In this document: piece after piece, positions 45,720 through 55,333 of the stretch | Numbering within the stretch: position 1 is the stretch's first letter | How the letters are laid out: every line of letters begins with the position of its first letter | Source: Methylomonas methanica | GTDB lineage: Bacteria; Pseudomonadota; Gammaproteobacteria; Methylococcales; Methylomonadaceae | Assembly: GCA_001644045.1 (NCBI GenBank) | Contig: LUUF01000078.1 | Location: forward strand, 1-64,000 | Direction: 5' to 3' | Length of the DNA stretch: 64,000 nt | Program-made: the position numbers and the translations under genes | The notes under the pieces: generated by a model | Told to the model about the DNA's origin: nothing | Seen by the model: only the letters and a program-made list of their open reading frames with translations | Databases searched by the model: none

Positions 45720-46862
45720 ATGTCCAATTTAACGCTATCCGATGACGATTTAGCCTATCAAAACCTGTCTCTGCTGGATGGACGTGACGGCAGCAACCGC
45801 GCGCAAGGTCATAGACAGATCGCTGCTGATACCGATATTGAAGCTGTACGGTTGTGGCTGGCTGAATATCACGACTCTCCCCATACCTTACGGAGTTATC
45901 GAAAAGAGGCAGTACGATTACTGATCTGGGCAACCGAATATCTGGGAAAACCCATGTCGAGTATGACGCGTGAAGATTTCCTGACTTACGAAGCATTTTT
46001 AGCGTCTCCTACATCCGATTGGAATGACCCTAGGCGACCACGACGCGGTTCAGATCGTAGGCTTTTCGATGGCCCCTTATCGCCGCAAAGCATCCGGCAA
46101 ACTATGGGAATCCTATCGGGTCTGTTTGGTTATTTGGTTGCAGCAGGCTATTTAGCCGGTAATCCATTGGTTTTAAGGCGGCGGCGAAGCAAATCGAAGG
46201 TTGGTCGCCTGGTAACCGTTGAGCGCTACTTGGATCAAGCACTTTGGCAGTCTGTTCTCGAATTTATTGAAACAATGCCCAAGCAAATTCGTCGGGAAAT
46301 ACAACATTACGAACGGGCACGCTGGCTTTTTCGTTTACTTTATGGCGCTTCCCTACGGGTTTCCGAAGCAGCCCAAGCGAAAAGCGGCGATTTGTTATTA
46401 CGGCGCGGCAATTGGTGGCTTAAGGTCATTGGCAAAGGCGATGCAGAAGGAAGTGTTCCTATTAGCGATGAATTAATGGCGGACTTGGCACGCTACAGAT
46501 TATTCAACGGACTCTCGGCAATGCCTTCGGTTGAAGAAAATACGCCGCTAGTTTTATCGGTCGGGGGGCGAAAAGATCGGTCTCTGACATCTACCGCGAT
46601 TTATCTGATCGTCAAGGAAGTGTTTCGACGTGCTGCCAAGGCAATTGAAGAAACTGATCCAGCAGGAGCGGCCACCCTGCTTCAAGCCTCAACGCATTGG
46701 TTACGACATACATCGGCAACGCATCAGGCCGACGCCGGTAACGATATTCGATACATACAAAAAAACCTAAGGCATGCGTCCATCGAGACAACTGCGATCT
46801 ATCTTCATGCAGAAGATGATAGGCGGCATGCAGCAACCATTGCAAAATGTAGGCACGAATAG
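45720..46862 (+). CDS. tnpS: tyrosine recombinase of the transposon
   Basis: A 380-residue tyrosine recombinase with a SAM-like N-terminal domain (VRLWLAEYHDSPHTLRSYRKE) and a full catalytic set: Arg in LYGASLRVSEAA, the HWLRHTSATH box, His in LRHASIETT and the nucleophile Tyr in TTAIYLHAE. It would resolve cointegrates at the palindromic site upstream. A divergent tnpT partner supports the TnpS assignment over a phage integrase. Confidence 0.9.
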   Translation: MSNLTLSDDDLAYQNLSLLDGRDGSNRAQGHRQIAADTDIEAVRLWLAEYHDSPHTLRSYRKEAVRLLIWATEYLGKPMSSMTREDFLTYEAFLASPTSDWNDPRRPRRGSDRRLFDGPLSPQSIRQTMGILSGLFGYLVAAGYLAGNPLVLRRRRSKSKVGRLVTVERYLDQALWQSVLEFIETMPKQIRREIQHYERARWLFRLLYGASLRVSEAAQAKSGDLLLRRGNWWLKVIGKGDAEGSVPISDELMADLARYRLFNGLSAMPSVEENTPLVLSVGGRKDRSLTSTAIYLIVKEVFRRAAKAIEETDPAGAATLLQASTHWLRHTSATHQADAGNDIRYIQKNLRHASIETTAIYLHAEDDRRHAATIAKCRHE

Positions 46863-46866
46863 TGAA

Positions 46867-47763
46867 TTAGTACTGAGTGCTTATGCAAAGCTTATCCAAG
46901 TGCTCACTCAAGAACTCAATAAAGCATCGTGTCTTAGCTGGCAGTAGACGAGTCTCGGTGATGGCATAAACAGAGGCTGGGGAGCCCTGCCACTCTGGCA
47001 GCACGCGGCGCAAGCGTCTATTGTCCAGGTCATCAGCGACAATTTCTTTCGGCATTAAAATGATGCCCATGTCGAGCGTCGCCAATCGTCGAATCATAGC
47101 AACGCTGTTAATAACGAATTTGCTGCCTACTGAAACCTTAGTCATTTGCGTTTCTTTGTGCAAGGTCCATTCGCCAGACTTTAAAATGTTCAAACATTCA
47201 TGTTGCTCTAAATCGGTTGGCTCGCTTGGCTCGCCTGAAAGTTCGAGATAGCGCGGAGAAGCATAGAGATAAGTGGGCAGACGAGCAAGCTGACGAGCGA
47301 TCAGGTTAGAATCTTGCGATTCTCCCATCCGGATAGCTACATCAAATGGTTCAGACACCATATCGACCCGTCGAGGGGTGAGATCAAAATCGAAAGTGAT
47401 ACCGGGATAACGGCTGGAAAACTCCGGCATCAATGGGGCAAGGAACGTGACAGCAAAATCTACCGGTAGTGAAGCGCGCAGCACCCCACTAGGCTGTGCC
47501 AGCATTTCCCCAAGTTGCTCGTGAGCAAGCCTCGCCTCCTCGACAATCCGTTTGCAACGTTCGTAATAGAGTTGCCCCGCCTCGGTCAACTCTATTTTAC
47601 GCGTTGTTCGGTGCAACAGCCGCAAGCCAATGCCTTTTTCCAAGGCACTGATCCGGCGCGATAACGTCGAATTTGGGACGCCGGTTGCATTGGCCGCTCG
47701 GCGAAAGCTCATCGCCTTAACGACCTCAACAAATAACGCCATATCGTTCAGTAAGTGTTCCAT
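46867..47763 (-). CDS. LysR-family transcriptional regulator
   Basis: A 298-residue LysR protein. Its N-terminal winged helix (FRRAANATGVPNSTLSRRISALEK) and linker (LTEAGQLYYERCK) are followed by a substrate-binding domain. It is divergent from the SDR gene, 110 bases away, and so should control the SDR-ene-reductase-pirin-hydrolase genes. The effector is unknown; quinones or reactive electrophiles fit the gene set. Confidence 0.92.
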   Translation of the reverse strand: MEHLLNDMALFVEVVKAMSFRRAANATGVPNSTLSRRISALEKGIGLRLLHRTTRKIELTEAGQLYYERCKRIVEEARLAHEQLGEMLAQPSGVLRASLPVDFAVTFLAPLMPEFSSRYPGITFDFDLTPRRVDMVSEPFDVAIRMGESQDSNLIARQLARLPTYLYASPRYLELSGEPSEPTDLEQHECLNILKSGEWTLHKETQMTKVSVGSKFVINSVAMIRRLATLDMGIILMPKEIVADDLDNRRLRRVLPEWQGSPASVYAITETRLLPAKTRCFIEFLSEHLDKLCISTQY

Positions 47764-47873
47764 TTTAATTATGCCATTTATGGATTAATTATTTCCATTT
47801 AACCATATTTATCCCGAAGATGAATTGATGGATGATGCATCCATCACATTTCAATCCGTAGGGGTGTCCCCAT

Positions 47874-48767
47874 ATGAAGCGAGACAAAAAAATAGCTTGG
47901 AGCCGTATCAGCTCTTCAAGCCTCAATCTCAAAGGCATGCAGGTTGCCATAGTCGGAGGAACTGGCGGGATCGGAAGAGCGCTAAGTCGCTTTATGTCCA
48001 GTCGAGGCGCAACCGTGACGGTGGTCGGGCAAACTTTTCGCGATTCCGATGTACCTGGAATCCAATTTATCAAGGCGGATCTAAGCCTTATGAGCGAGGC
48101 TCAACGCGTCGCAAGATTACTGCCGGCGGAGATGCTTGACCTTTTGATCTTCACCGCTGGAATCTTCGCCGGACCGAAGCGCGAAGAAACGCCGGAGGGT
48201 ATAGAACGCGACTTGGCCGTCAGCTATTTGAACAGACTTGTCATGTTGCGCGAGATGGCTCCTCGTTTGGGAGAGAAGCGGCCCAAGGGCCGGATAAAAC
48301 CGCGCGTTATCGTGATGGCCTATCCTGGCGCAGGCCAGATCGGCACCCCCGGCGATTTGAATGCAGAAAAGTCCTACAAAAGCATGCCGCAACACATGAA
48401 CACCGTCGCTGGCAACGAAATCCTTGTACTTGACGCAGCCAAGCGTTATCCGCAGATAAACGTCTTTGGCCTCAATCCCGGTCTAATCAAAACCAACATC
48501 CGCAGCAACCTTCTGGGACAGGATTCGCTTCGATTTCGCCTATTGGAGCGGATTATCGGCCTTATGACCAAGAGTGCCGAAGTCTATGCCGAACAAATTG
48601 CGCCACTGTTGGTTACGTCGGATATTGAAAAGCACAGCGGCGCCATGTTCGACAGCAAAGGCCAAGCGATCCTGCCTTCAGAAGGACTAACCGATAGCCA
48701 TATAAAGAAGTTTATAGCCGCCTCAGCGTTATTGCTATCGAACACAACAGTTCGTTTGGCGTCTTAA
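47874..48767 (+). CDS. SDR-family oxidoreductase lacking the usual catalytic Tyr-Lys
   Basis: A 297-residue Rossmann protein with the cofactor motif AIVGGTGGIGRAL and the TAG in IFTAGIF. Where the family has YxxxK, this protein has MPQHMNTVAGNE, so the catalytic Tyr and Lys seem to be absent. It may bind NAD(P) without normal dehydrogenase activity, or use other residues. First gene of the LysR-controlled unit, 39 bases before the ene-reductase. Confidence 0.8.
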   Translation: MKRDKKIAWSRISSSSLNLKGMQVAIVGGTGGIGRALSRFMSSRGATVTVVGQTFRDSDVPGIQFIKADLSLMSEAQRVARLLPAEMLDLLIFTAGIFAGPKREETPEGIERDLAVSYLNRLVMLREMAPRLGEKRPKGRIKPRVIVMAYPGAGQIGTPGDLNAEKSYKSMPQHMNTVAGNEILVLDAAKRYPQINVFGLNPGLIKTNIRSNLLGQDSLRFRLLERIIGLMTKSAEVYAEQIAPLLVTSDIEKHSGAMFDSKGQAILPSEGLTDSHIKKFIAASALLLSNTTVRLAS

Positions 48768-48806
48768 TTTTTCCTAATGTTATCCACCACAAACAGGAGA
48801 GCTCAC

Positions 48807-49877
48807 ATGAACCAGTTATTCACCTCCGTCCGTGTAGGACGCTTAACACTGCCCAACCGTCTCATCATGGCGCCGATGACGCGTTCGCGGGCCGACGATG
48901 CTGGGGTGCCGACCGACTTGGTTGCAACCTACTACGCACAGCGTGCCAGCGCCGGACTCATCATTACCGAAGGCGTTTTCCCTTCTGCCATGGGTAAGGG
49001 CTATGTACGCACGCCGGGTATCGAGACTGGCGCCCAGGCAGCAGCATGGAAGCAAGTCACAGAAGCCGTTCATCTGCGTGGTGGCCGCCTCTTCATGCAA
49101 CTGATGCACTGCGGACGTGTCTCGCACCCCTCACTGCTGCCGGATGGCGCATTGCCTGTTGCGCCATCGGCGATCAAACCGGACGGTCAAATCTGGACCA
49201 ACAGCGGCCAACAGGACTTTGTCACCCCTCATCCATTGAGCGTGGCCGAGATTGCCGGGGTGGTCGAGGACTACCGTCTGGCAACGCGTCGTGCGCTGGA
49301 GGCGGGTTTTGACGGCGTGGAACTGCATGCGGCATCGGGTTATCTGCCCGAACAGTTTCTCTCCACCAGCAGCAACCAGCGTAAAGATGAGTATGGCGGT
49401 CCGGTCGAGGGACGCGCCCGCTTCATACTGGAAGTCCTGTCGGCAATGGCGGCAGAAGCAGGAGGCGATCGTGTCGGCATCAAGATTTCACCGGAGATGA
49501 ACTTCAACAGCATCGTCGACGCCGCGCCGCAGGAGACTTACACCTACCTGGTTAAACAACTGGGCGGACTTGGCCTTGCTTATCTGCATGTCGCTCTGTT
49601 TGGCACCAATGTTGATTACCATAGCCTGCTGCGGCCATTGTTTGACGGTGCTTATCTGATCGGTGGCGGGCTAGATCAATCATCCGCCGAAGCCTTACTG
49701 GCTGATGGCCGTGCCGATGCCACGGTATTCGGCAGCGCCTTCCTCGCCAACCCGGACCTGCCTGAACGATTTCACCAAGGAGCGCCGCTTAATGTCCCGG
49801 ATAGAGCGACCTTCTACACCCCTGGCACACAAGGATACACCGATTACCCTGCCCTAAGTAACACCGCAAATGTATAA
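48807..49877 (+). CDS. Old Yellow Enzyme-family alkene reductase (NemA-like)
   Basis: A 356-residue FMN enzyme with PNRLIMAPMTRSRAD, the family loop NQRKDEYGGPVEGRARF, and GGGLDQSSAE near the phosphate site. It reduces activated double bonds, as in quinones, maleimides and nitro compounds. The substrate-anchoring pair HxxN/H appears as HAAS in LHAASGYLPEQ, so the second residue is Ser, which is unusual. A clear AGGAGA precedes the ATG at 48807. Confidence 0.9.
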   Translation: MNQLFTSVRVGRLTLPNRLIMAPMTRSRADDAGVPTDLVATYYAQRASAGLIITEGVFPSAMGKGYVRTPGIETGAQAAAWKQVTEAVHLRGGRLFMQLMHCGRVSHPSLLPDGALPVAPSAIKPDGQIWTNSGQQDFVTPHPLSVAEIAGVVEDYRLATRRALEAGFDGVELHAASGYLPEQFLSTSSNQRKDEYGGPVEGRARFILEVLSAMAAEAGGDRVGIKISPEMNFNSIVDAAPQETYTYLVKQLGGLGLAYLHVALFGTNVDYHSLLRPLFDGAYLIGGGLDQSSAEALLADGRADATVFGSAFLANPDLPERFHQGAPLNVPDRATFYTPGTQGYTDYPALSNTANV

Positions 49878-49888
49878 GGAATTCCGTC

Positions 49889-50611
49889 ATGACATCCATC
49901 GTTCACTTACAACGCGCAAATCACGGTAGTCATTTCCGGGCCTATGGCTTGCGAGGTGTCGGCGATTTGATCAATCCATTCATCGGGGTCGATCACGCCT
50001 GGATGAGTGCGCCAACCTTTCCACCACATTCGCATGCCGGTTTCTCGGCGGTGTCCTATCTGTTTCTAGATTCAGAAACGGGCATCAGGAACCGCGATTC
50101 GCTCGGCTCTAACAACCTGATTCGTCCCGGCGGATTACATTGGGCGATGGCTGGAAGTGGCATCGTCCACGAAGAATTTCCAGACGAGGCGGGAAAGACC
50201 GTTCATTCGCTGCAAATTTTCGTCAATCTGTCACGCGACCTGCAGGGGAACGCCCCCTTTGCCTTGACACTGGAACCGCAGAATGTGCCGGTCATCTTGT
50301 CAGCTGGTGTCAAGGTGCGCGTTCCTCTGGGAAGCTATGGCGGAGTAAGTTCCCCATTGAGCCCTCCGACGAACGTTGATTTGCTAGACATCTCGCTGGA
50401 AGACGGTGCTGAATTGATCATTCCTGTCGCGGCAGGCAATTGCGTCTTCGTCATGCCGATTTTCGGCACGGTGGATGTAGACGGCCTACGCTTCGACCAC
50501 GATGGTCTTAAGATCCCGGTATTCAAAGCGCAGAAGACAATGCACACGAGTACCCTTCGAGCCCCGACAGGTGCCGCCAAGGTAATGTTTTTTGGCGGCG
50601 TTCCACTTTAA
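49889..50611 (+). CDS. pirin-family cupin protein
   Basis: A 240-residue bicupin with the pirin metal site: two His in PPHSHAGFSAVSYL, and His and Glu in GSGIVHEEF. Bacterial pirins of this type can act as quercetinase-like dioxygenases or as redox-responsive partners. It is 11 bases after the ene-reductase gene and in the same unit. Confidence 0.88.
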   Translation: MTSIVHLQRANHGSHFRAYGLRGVGDLINPFIGVDHAWMSAPTFPPHSHAGFSAVSYLFLDSETGIRNRDSLGSNNLIRPGGLHWAMAGSGIVHEEFPDEAGKTVHSLQIFVNLSRDLQGNAPFALTLEPQNVPVILSAGVKVRVPLGSYGGVSSPLSPPTNVDLLDISLEDGAELIIPVAAGNCVFVMPIFGTVDVDGLRFDHDGLKIPVFKAQKTMHTSTLRAPTGAAKVMFFGGVPL

Positions 50612-50631
50612 ACGTAACAAGGAGAATAACC

Positions 50632-51219
50632 ATGACTTTCGAACGATTCACAGGTAACAACGCTGCTATAGCGCTAATCGATCATCAAAATGGAACTATG
50701 GGATGGGTGAATTCCATTCCGCTGGACGAAATGAAGCGCAACGCCGTGATGTTGGCCAAGACGGCAAAGATTCTAAACATGCCCATCGTACTCACGTCCA
50801 GCATGGAAGAGTATGCACAAGGTCCTCTAATGAGTGAGTTGGAAGATATTCTGCCGACGGAATTCGCCGCACGCATCAAGCGTCTAGGTGTAGTCAACGC
50901 CATGGACGACGAACACTTTGCAGCAGCCATCAAGGCGACTGGTCGCAAAAAAATCATCATTGCTGGGGTCACTAACGACGTGTGCACCGTCTATCCGGCC
51001 CTTAGCCTAATTGGCTTGGGTTACGAGGTGCAGGTTGTCGCCGATGCGGGAGGCTCGCCAAGCAAGATGGGTGATGACATGGCCCTTCGCCGCATGGAAA
51101 AGAACGGAGTCACGTTGACTAGCACCAATCAGGTAATCGCTGAACTGGCTGGAAATTGGAGCACACCAGAAGGGACTCAAATTGTTCAGCAGGTAATCAT
51201 GCCAGTATTGCAGGGTTGA
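50632..51219 (+). CDS. isochorismatase-like cysteine hydrolase (YcaC-like)
   Basis: A 195-residue cysteine hydrolase with the catalytic Asp in ALIDHQNGT and the nucleophile Cys in IAGVTNDVCTVYPA (near residue 118). Family members hydrolyse amides or vinyl ethers; the natural substrate is not known. It is the last gene of the redox unit, with RBS AAGGAGA upstream. Confidence 0.87.
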   Translation: MTFERFTGNNAAIALIDHQNGTMGWVNSIPLDEMKRNAVMLAKTAKILNMPIVLTSSMEEYAQGPLMSELEDILPTEFAARIKRLGVVNAMDDEHFAAAIKATGRKKIIIAGVTNDVCTVYPALSLIGLGYEVQVVADAGGSPSKMGDDMALRRMEKNGVTLTSTNQVIAELAGNWSTPEGTQIVQQVIMPVLQG

Positions 51220-51472
51220 TTGTAAAGGCGAAAGCCGGATGAGGCACCCCTTAGCAAAGGTGGACGCAATATCCGGCGTTGCGAAAATGTAGTGGAACCG
51301 ATACAGAAATTGTTCCGGGTGTTTATCAACAATGCAGGATGTCGACTGCTAGGCGGAGACCGTCCTGTACGGACTCAAATATTGGAAAATTTTCGGTATC
51401 CTGCATCCCCCCTGAGTATAACTTGGCGAGGATCAGACAGTTGCTAACACGGATCATTAATAGGGCATCATT
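51220..51472. other. spacer between the two cargo units
   Basis: About 250 bases without a credible gene. It separates the redox unit from the exporter operon and probably carries the exporter promoter. A short hairpin-like AGCCGGATGAGGCACCCC... near 51235 could end the upstream transcript. Confidence 0.4.
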
Positions 51473-52480
51473 GTGAAAAAAATCATTCCGATTGTCATCG
51501 TTTTGTTAATTGTCGTGGGTAGCGCAAGCTGGATTTATCAAGCGTATCGCGGCGAAAATAACGCCACGCTGACACTTTACGGCAATGTGGACATACGCGA
51601 AGTTACTCTTGGTTTTCGCGTTCCCGGCAAGCTGGCTAAACTTCTTTATGACGAAGGCGACAAGGTCAAAGCAGGCGAAGTGATGGCTAGGCTGGACGAC
51701 GAGCCTTATCGCAATCAGCTCGCCAGCGCTCAGGCTCAGGTTGACTCGTTGCGGGCGCGTTTGAAGTTACGGGAAACCGGCAATCGTCCGCAAGAGATTG
51801 CACAAGCCCGGTCGCTGGTCCGCGAACGTGAAGCCGCTGCCGTCAATGCCGAACGCTTGTTCAAGCGGGCCGAAGAATTGTTGGCTGACAAAGGTGTCTC
51901 GACCCAAGAACGCGACACCGCCGAGGCCAACCACCAAGAGGCCCAGGCAAGACTCAAATCTGCGCGCGATAATCTGGCGCTCCTGGAAGCCGGGTTTCGA
52001 AGCGAGGACATTACCCAAGCCAAAGCCGACCTTGCACAAACCGAAGCGGCACTGGCTACTGCCAGTTTGCAATTGAATGATACGGTGTTAACCGCACCGT
52101 CCGATGGCGTCATTCTCACCCGAGCACAAGAGGCAGGCGCCATTTTGCAGGCCGGCACACCGGTTTTCACGCTTTCCCTTGTGAATCCAGTTTGGGTACG
52201 CGCCTATGTCCATGAACCCGACCTGGGCCGCATACATCCGGGCATGCAGGTCGAAATTCGTACCGATTCCGCCGGCGGCAAGCGCTATAAGGGTCAGATA
52301 GGTTACATTTCCCCTCGCGCCGAATTTACCCCAAAAACCGTAGAGACGACGGAACTGCGCTCTTCGCTAGTCTATCGATTACGGATTGTCGTCGAAAATC
52401 CCGATGATAGGTTACGCCAGGGCATGCCGGTAACGGTTACCCTTGATGAAAGCACGTTGAGCAATTCTACCCCATTATGA
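51473..52480 (+). CDS. HlyD-family periplasmic adaptor (YhiI/YbhG-like)
   Basis: A 335-residue adaptor with an N-terminal membrane anchor (IIPIVIVLLIVVGSASWIY), a biotinyl-lipoyl-like domain split by a long coiled coil (about 75-200), then a beta barrel. VRAYVHEPDLGRIHPG is typical of the YbhG-type group. It links the ABC parts to the outer-membrane channel. The stop overlaps the next start. Confidence 0.92.
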   Translation: MKKIIPIVIVLLIVVGSASWIYQAYRGENNATLTLYGNVDIREVTLGFRVPGKLAKLLYDEGDKVKAGEVMARLDDEPYRNQLASAQAQVDSLRARLKLRETGNRPQEIAQARSLVREREAAAVNAERLFKRAEELLADKGVSTQERDTAEANHQEAQARLKSARDNLALLEAGFRSEDITQAKADLAQTEAALATASLQLNDTVLTAPSDGVILTRAQEAGAILQAGTPVFTLSLVNPVWVRAYVHEPDLGRIHPGMQVEIRTDSAGGKRYKGQIGYISPRAEFTPKTVETTELRSSLVYRLRIVVENPDDRLRQGMPVTVTLDESTLSNSTPL

Positions 52481-54207
52481 GCGATTCATTGGTCATACTC
52501 GACTCAGTGCGGAAGACATTTTCGCACTCGGTCAAGCCCGCATTAGAAGGCGTCTCGGCTGTGTTAAAGCCGGGTCAAATTACCGGTTTAGTAGGGCCGG
52601 ACGGGGCCGGCAAGACGACACTTATTCGTCTGATGGCCGGATTGCTGGCACCGACTTCCGGCAGCATTTCCGTAGACCATTGCGACCCGATTCGCGATGC
52701 AGATCAGTTACGTGCTTTCATCGGCTACATGCCGCAAAAATTTGGCCTCTACGAAGATTTGTCGGTGATCGAAAATCTCGAACTCCATGCTGATTTGCGG
52801 GCGCTAATGGGTGAAGAACGCGTCACTACATTCAATCGCCTACTGGCATTTACCGACCTTACCCGATTCACCAGCCGATTAGCCGGGAAACTGTCGGGCG
52901 GCATGAAACAAAAGCTCGGCTTGGCCTGCGCACTGTTAGGCCGACCCAGGCTGCTATTGCTGGACGAACCCAGCGTTGGCGTCGATCCTATTTCGCGCCG
53001 CGAATTGTGGAAGATGGTCCATGAACTCATCGCTAAGGGCATGACGGTTGTGTGGAGCACGGCGTATCTGGACGAAGCCGAATTATGCGCGGAAGTGATA
53101 TTGATGAATGACGGACAATTGATCTTCTCCGGCAAGCCAGCGGATCTCACTCAGCGTATTCATGATCGCAGCCTGCAAATCAGGCAGATAACCGGCAACC
53201 GTCGGCAATTGCTCGCTAGAGCTTTGCGCCGGCCTGAAGTCTCGGACGGTGTCATTCAAGGCCACGCAGTTCGGCTAGTGCTCCGCGAAGGTGTCGACCG
53301 TCCCAACCTCAATGAACTCGATGCCGGCGATGAGGCGGAACTCGTGCCCGTCGCGCCCCGCTTCGAGGATGCATTTATCGAGGCCTTAGGTGGTGGCCCT
53401 GGTGGCGATTCAGTTCTGGCGCAAAGCCTGAGTCCGGTTCTCGGCGATGAAGATATTGTTGTGGAAGCGGTAGCGCTAACCAAACGTTTCGGCGACTTCA
53501 CGGCGACCGACCAAGTAAATTTCGAGGTCAAACGCGGTGAAATCTTCGGTCTGCTCGGCCCTAACGGTGCCGGCAAATCGACGACCTTTCGAATGATGTG
53601 CGGACTGCTGACGCCTACCTCGGGTACGGCGCGTGTCATGGGCATTGATCTAAAAACCAGCGGCAGCGAAGCACGCCAACGCCTGGGTTACATGGCGCAG
53701 AAGTTTTCGCTGTACAGCAATCTTACGATTGAACAGAATCTGAAGTTCTTCTCCGGCGTTTATGGTTTACGCGGTGCATGGCAAAAAACTGTTATGGCGG
53801 AAATGATCGAGGTATTCAGACTACAACCGTACCTTGGCACGACGCCCGATACCTTGCCGCTCGGATTCAAGCAGCGCTTAGCGTTGGCCTGCGCCGTCAT
53901 GCATCAGCCGGCGATTCTGTTTCTGGACGAACCCACTTCTGGTGTTGACCCAGTGACGCGCCGTGAGTTTTGGACCCATATCAACGGCATCGTCGAAAAG
54001 GGTGTCACCGTCATGGTCACGACGCATTTCATGGACGAAGCCGAATATTGCGACCGCATCGCCTTGGTGTTTCGCGGCAAAATTATCGCGGCAGGTTCTC
54101 CCGACCAACTCAAGGAACAAATCGCGTCCCCGCAAAATCCCGATCCATCGATGGAAGATGCGTTTATCTCTCTGGTTCAACAGCATGCTTCGGATGTCTC
54201 GATATGA
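52477..54207 (+). CDS. ABC transporter ATPase with two nucleotide-binding domains
   Basis: A 576-residue protein with two complete ATPase domains: GPDGAGKTT, LSGGMKQKLG and LLLLDEPSVGVDP in the first, GPNGAGKST, PLGFKQRLAL and ILFLDEPTSGVDP in the second. The second signature is PLGFKQ rather than LSGGQ. This double-domain form is known from YhiH/RbbA-like exporters. It is coupled to the permease genes. Confidence 0.92.
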   Translation: MSDSLVILDSVRKTFSHSVKPALEGVSAVLKPGQITGLVGPDGAGKTTLIRLMAGLLAPTSGSISVDHCDPIRDADQLRAFIGYMPQKFGLYEDLSVIENLELHADLRALMGEERVTTFNRLLAFTDLTRFTSRLAGKLSGGMKQKLGLACALLGRPRLLLLDEPSVGVDPISRRELWKMVHELIAKGMTVVWSTAYLDEAELCAEVILMNDGQLIFSGKPADLTQRIHDRSLQIRQITGNRRQLLARALRRPEVSDGVIQGHAVRLVLREGVDRPNLNELDAGDEAELVPVAPRFEDAFIEALGGGPGGDSVLAQSLSPVLGDEDIVVEAVALTKRFGDFTATDQVNFEVKRGEIFGLLGPNGAGKSTTFRMMCGLLTPTSGTARVMGIDLKTSGSEARQRLGYMAQKFSLYSNLTIEQNLKFFSGVYGLRGAWQKTVMAEMIEVFRLQPYLGTTPDTLPLGFKQRLALACAVMHQPAILFLDEPTSGVDPVTRREFWTHINGIVEKGVTVMVTTHFMDEAEYCDRIALVFRGKIIAAGSPDQLKEQIASPQNPDPSMEDAFISLVQQHASDVSI

Positions 54208-55331
54208 AATCTATTTCCTTCCGTCGTCTGTCGGCGCTATGCCGAAAGGAAACCTGGCAAATCTTGCGCGATCCCAGCAGTAATCTCATTGCCTTCGTTT
54301 TACCGGTGGTGATGATGTTCATTTTCGGTTACGGCATCAACCTTGATTCTACCGCCGTACATATTGGCTTGGTACTTGAAGACACCAGCCCGGAGGCAAG
54401 ACATTTCGCGGATAATCTTTACGGCTCGCCCTATTTTATCGTTCATGCCGCCGAAACGCAGGCCGAAGTCGGGCGGGCGCTGACCGAAGGCCGGGTACGT
54501 GGCTTTGTGGTGGTGCCGGTGGATTTTGCCGAAAAACTTAAACAGCCGACCGGCACCGCACCGCTGCTGGTGGTGACGGACGGCTCGGAACCCAACACCG
54601 CCAACTTCGTGCAAAATTATGTGATCGCTGCCTGGACTGGCTGGATGCAGCAACGTGCGAGCGAACGGGGCGAACTGCCGCCTCCCGGCATTAGCATCGA
54701 ACCGCGCTTTTGGTTTAACCCCTCTGCTGAAAGCCGGAACTTCCTGATTCCGGGATCGATTACCATCATCATGACGGTGATCGGCGCGCTGCTGACTTCA
54801 CTCGTGGTGGCACGTGAATGGGAGCGCGGCACGATGGAAGCGCTGCTGTCCTCGCCGGTGACCCGGACCGAACTGCTGTTAAGTAAGCTGTTACCTTATT
54901 ACGTGCTGGGCATTGTCTCGCTGTTCTTGTGCGTTGGTGTCGCGGCCTTGATGATGCATGTGCCGTTTCGCGGTTCGCTGCTAATTTTATGGGGGATAGG
55001 CTCGCTGTTTCTGGCGAGCAGTCTTGGCTTAGGCTTACTGCTTTCCACCGTGCTGCGCAACCAGTTTGTCGCCGCCCAAGCAGCCCTCAACGCCGCCTTT
55101 CTGCCCGCTATGATGCTCTCGGGTTTTCTGTTCGAAATCCGCAGCATGCCCGCCGTGATTCAAGGCGCCACCTATCTTATACCGGCCCGCTATTTTGTGA
55201 CTGCCCTCCAGACGCTTTTTCAAGCCGGCAATGTTGCGCCGATTTTGTTGCACAGCGGCATGTTTCTGGTGTTTGCCGGCAGCTTCTTCATTGGCCTGAC
55301 GGCGCTGAAAACCCGCCGCCGATTGGAGTAA
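54204..55331 (+). CDS. ABC-2 type permease 1
   Basis: A 375-residue permease with one helix near residue 25, a large periplasmic domain and five helices at the end, including the REWERGTMEALLSSPVTRTELLLSK segment of the ABC-2 family. The start is fixed by the ATGA overlap with the ATPase gene; longer frames to the left are inside that gene. Confidence 0.92.
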   Translation: MKSISFRRLSALCRKETWQILRDPSSNLIAFVLPVVMMFIFGYGINLDSTAVHIGLVLEDTSPEARHFADNLYGSPYFIVHAAETQAEVGRALTEGRVRGFVVVPVDFAEKLKQPTGTAPLLVVTDGSEPNTANFVQNYVIAAWTGWMQQRASERGELPPPGISIEPRFWFNPSAESRNFLIPGSITIIMTVIGALLTSLVVAREWERGTMEALLSSPVTRTELLLSKLLPYYVLGIVSLFLCVGVAALMMHVPFRGSLLILWGIGSLFLASSLGLGLLLSTVLRNQFVAAQAALNAAFLPAMMLSGFLFEIRSMPAVIQGATYLIPARYFVTALQTLFQAGNVAPILLHSGMFLVFAGSFFIGLTALKTRRRLE

Positions 55332-55333
55332 TC

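Noticed and set aside
45720-46862. Phage-type integrase with an attachment site.
   Set aside because: No tRNA or phage genes nearby; the divergent KfrA-like coiled-coil gene and palindromic spacer fit TnpS better.
53970-54203. An N-terminal extension of permease 1.
   Set aside because: It lies inside the ATPase gene in another frame; the ATGA overlap and the membrane-protein start MKSISFRR fix the true start.
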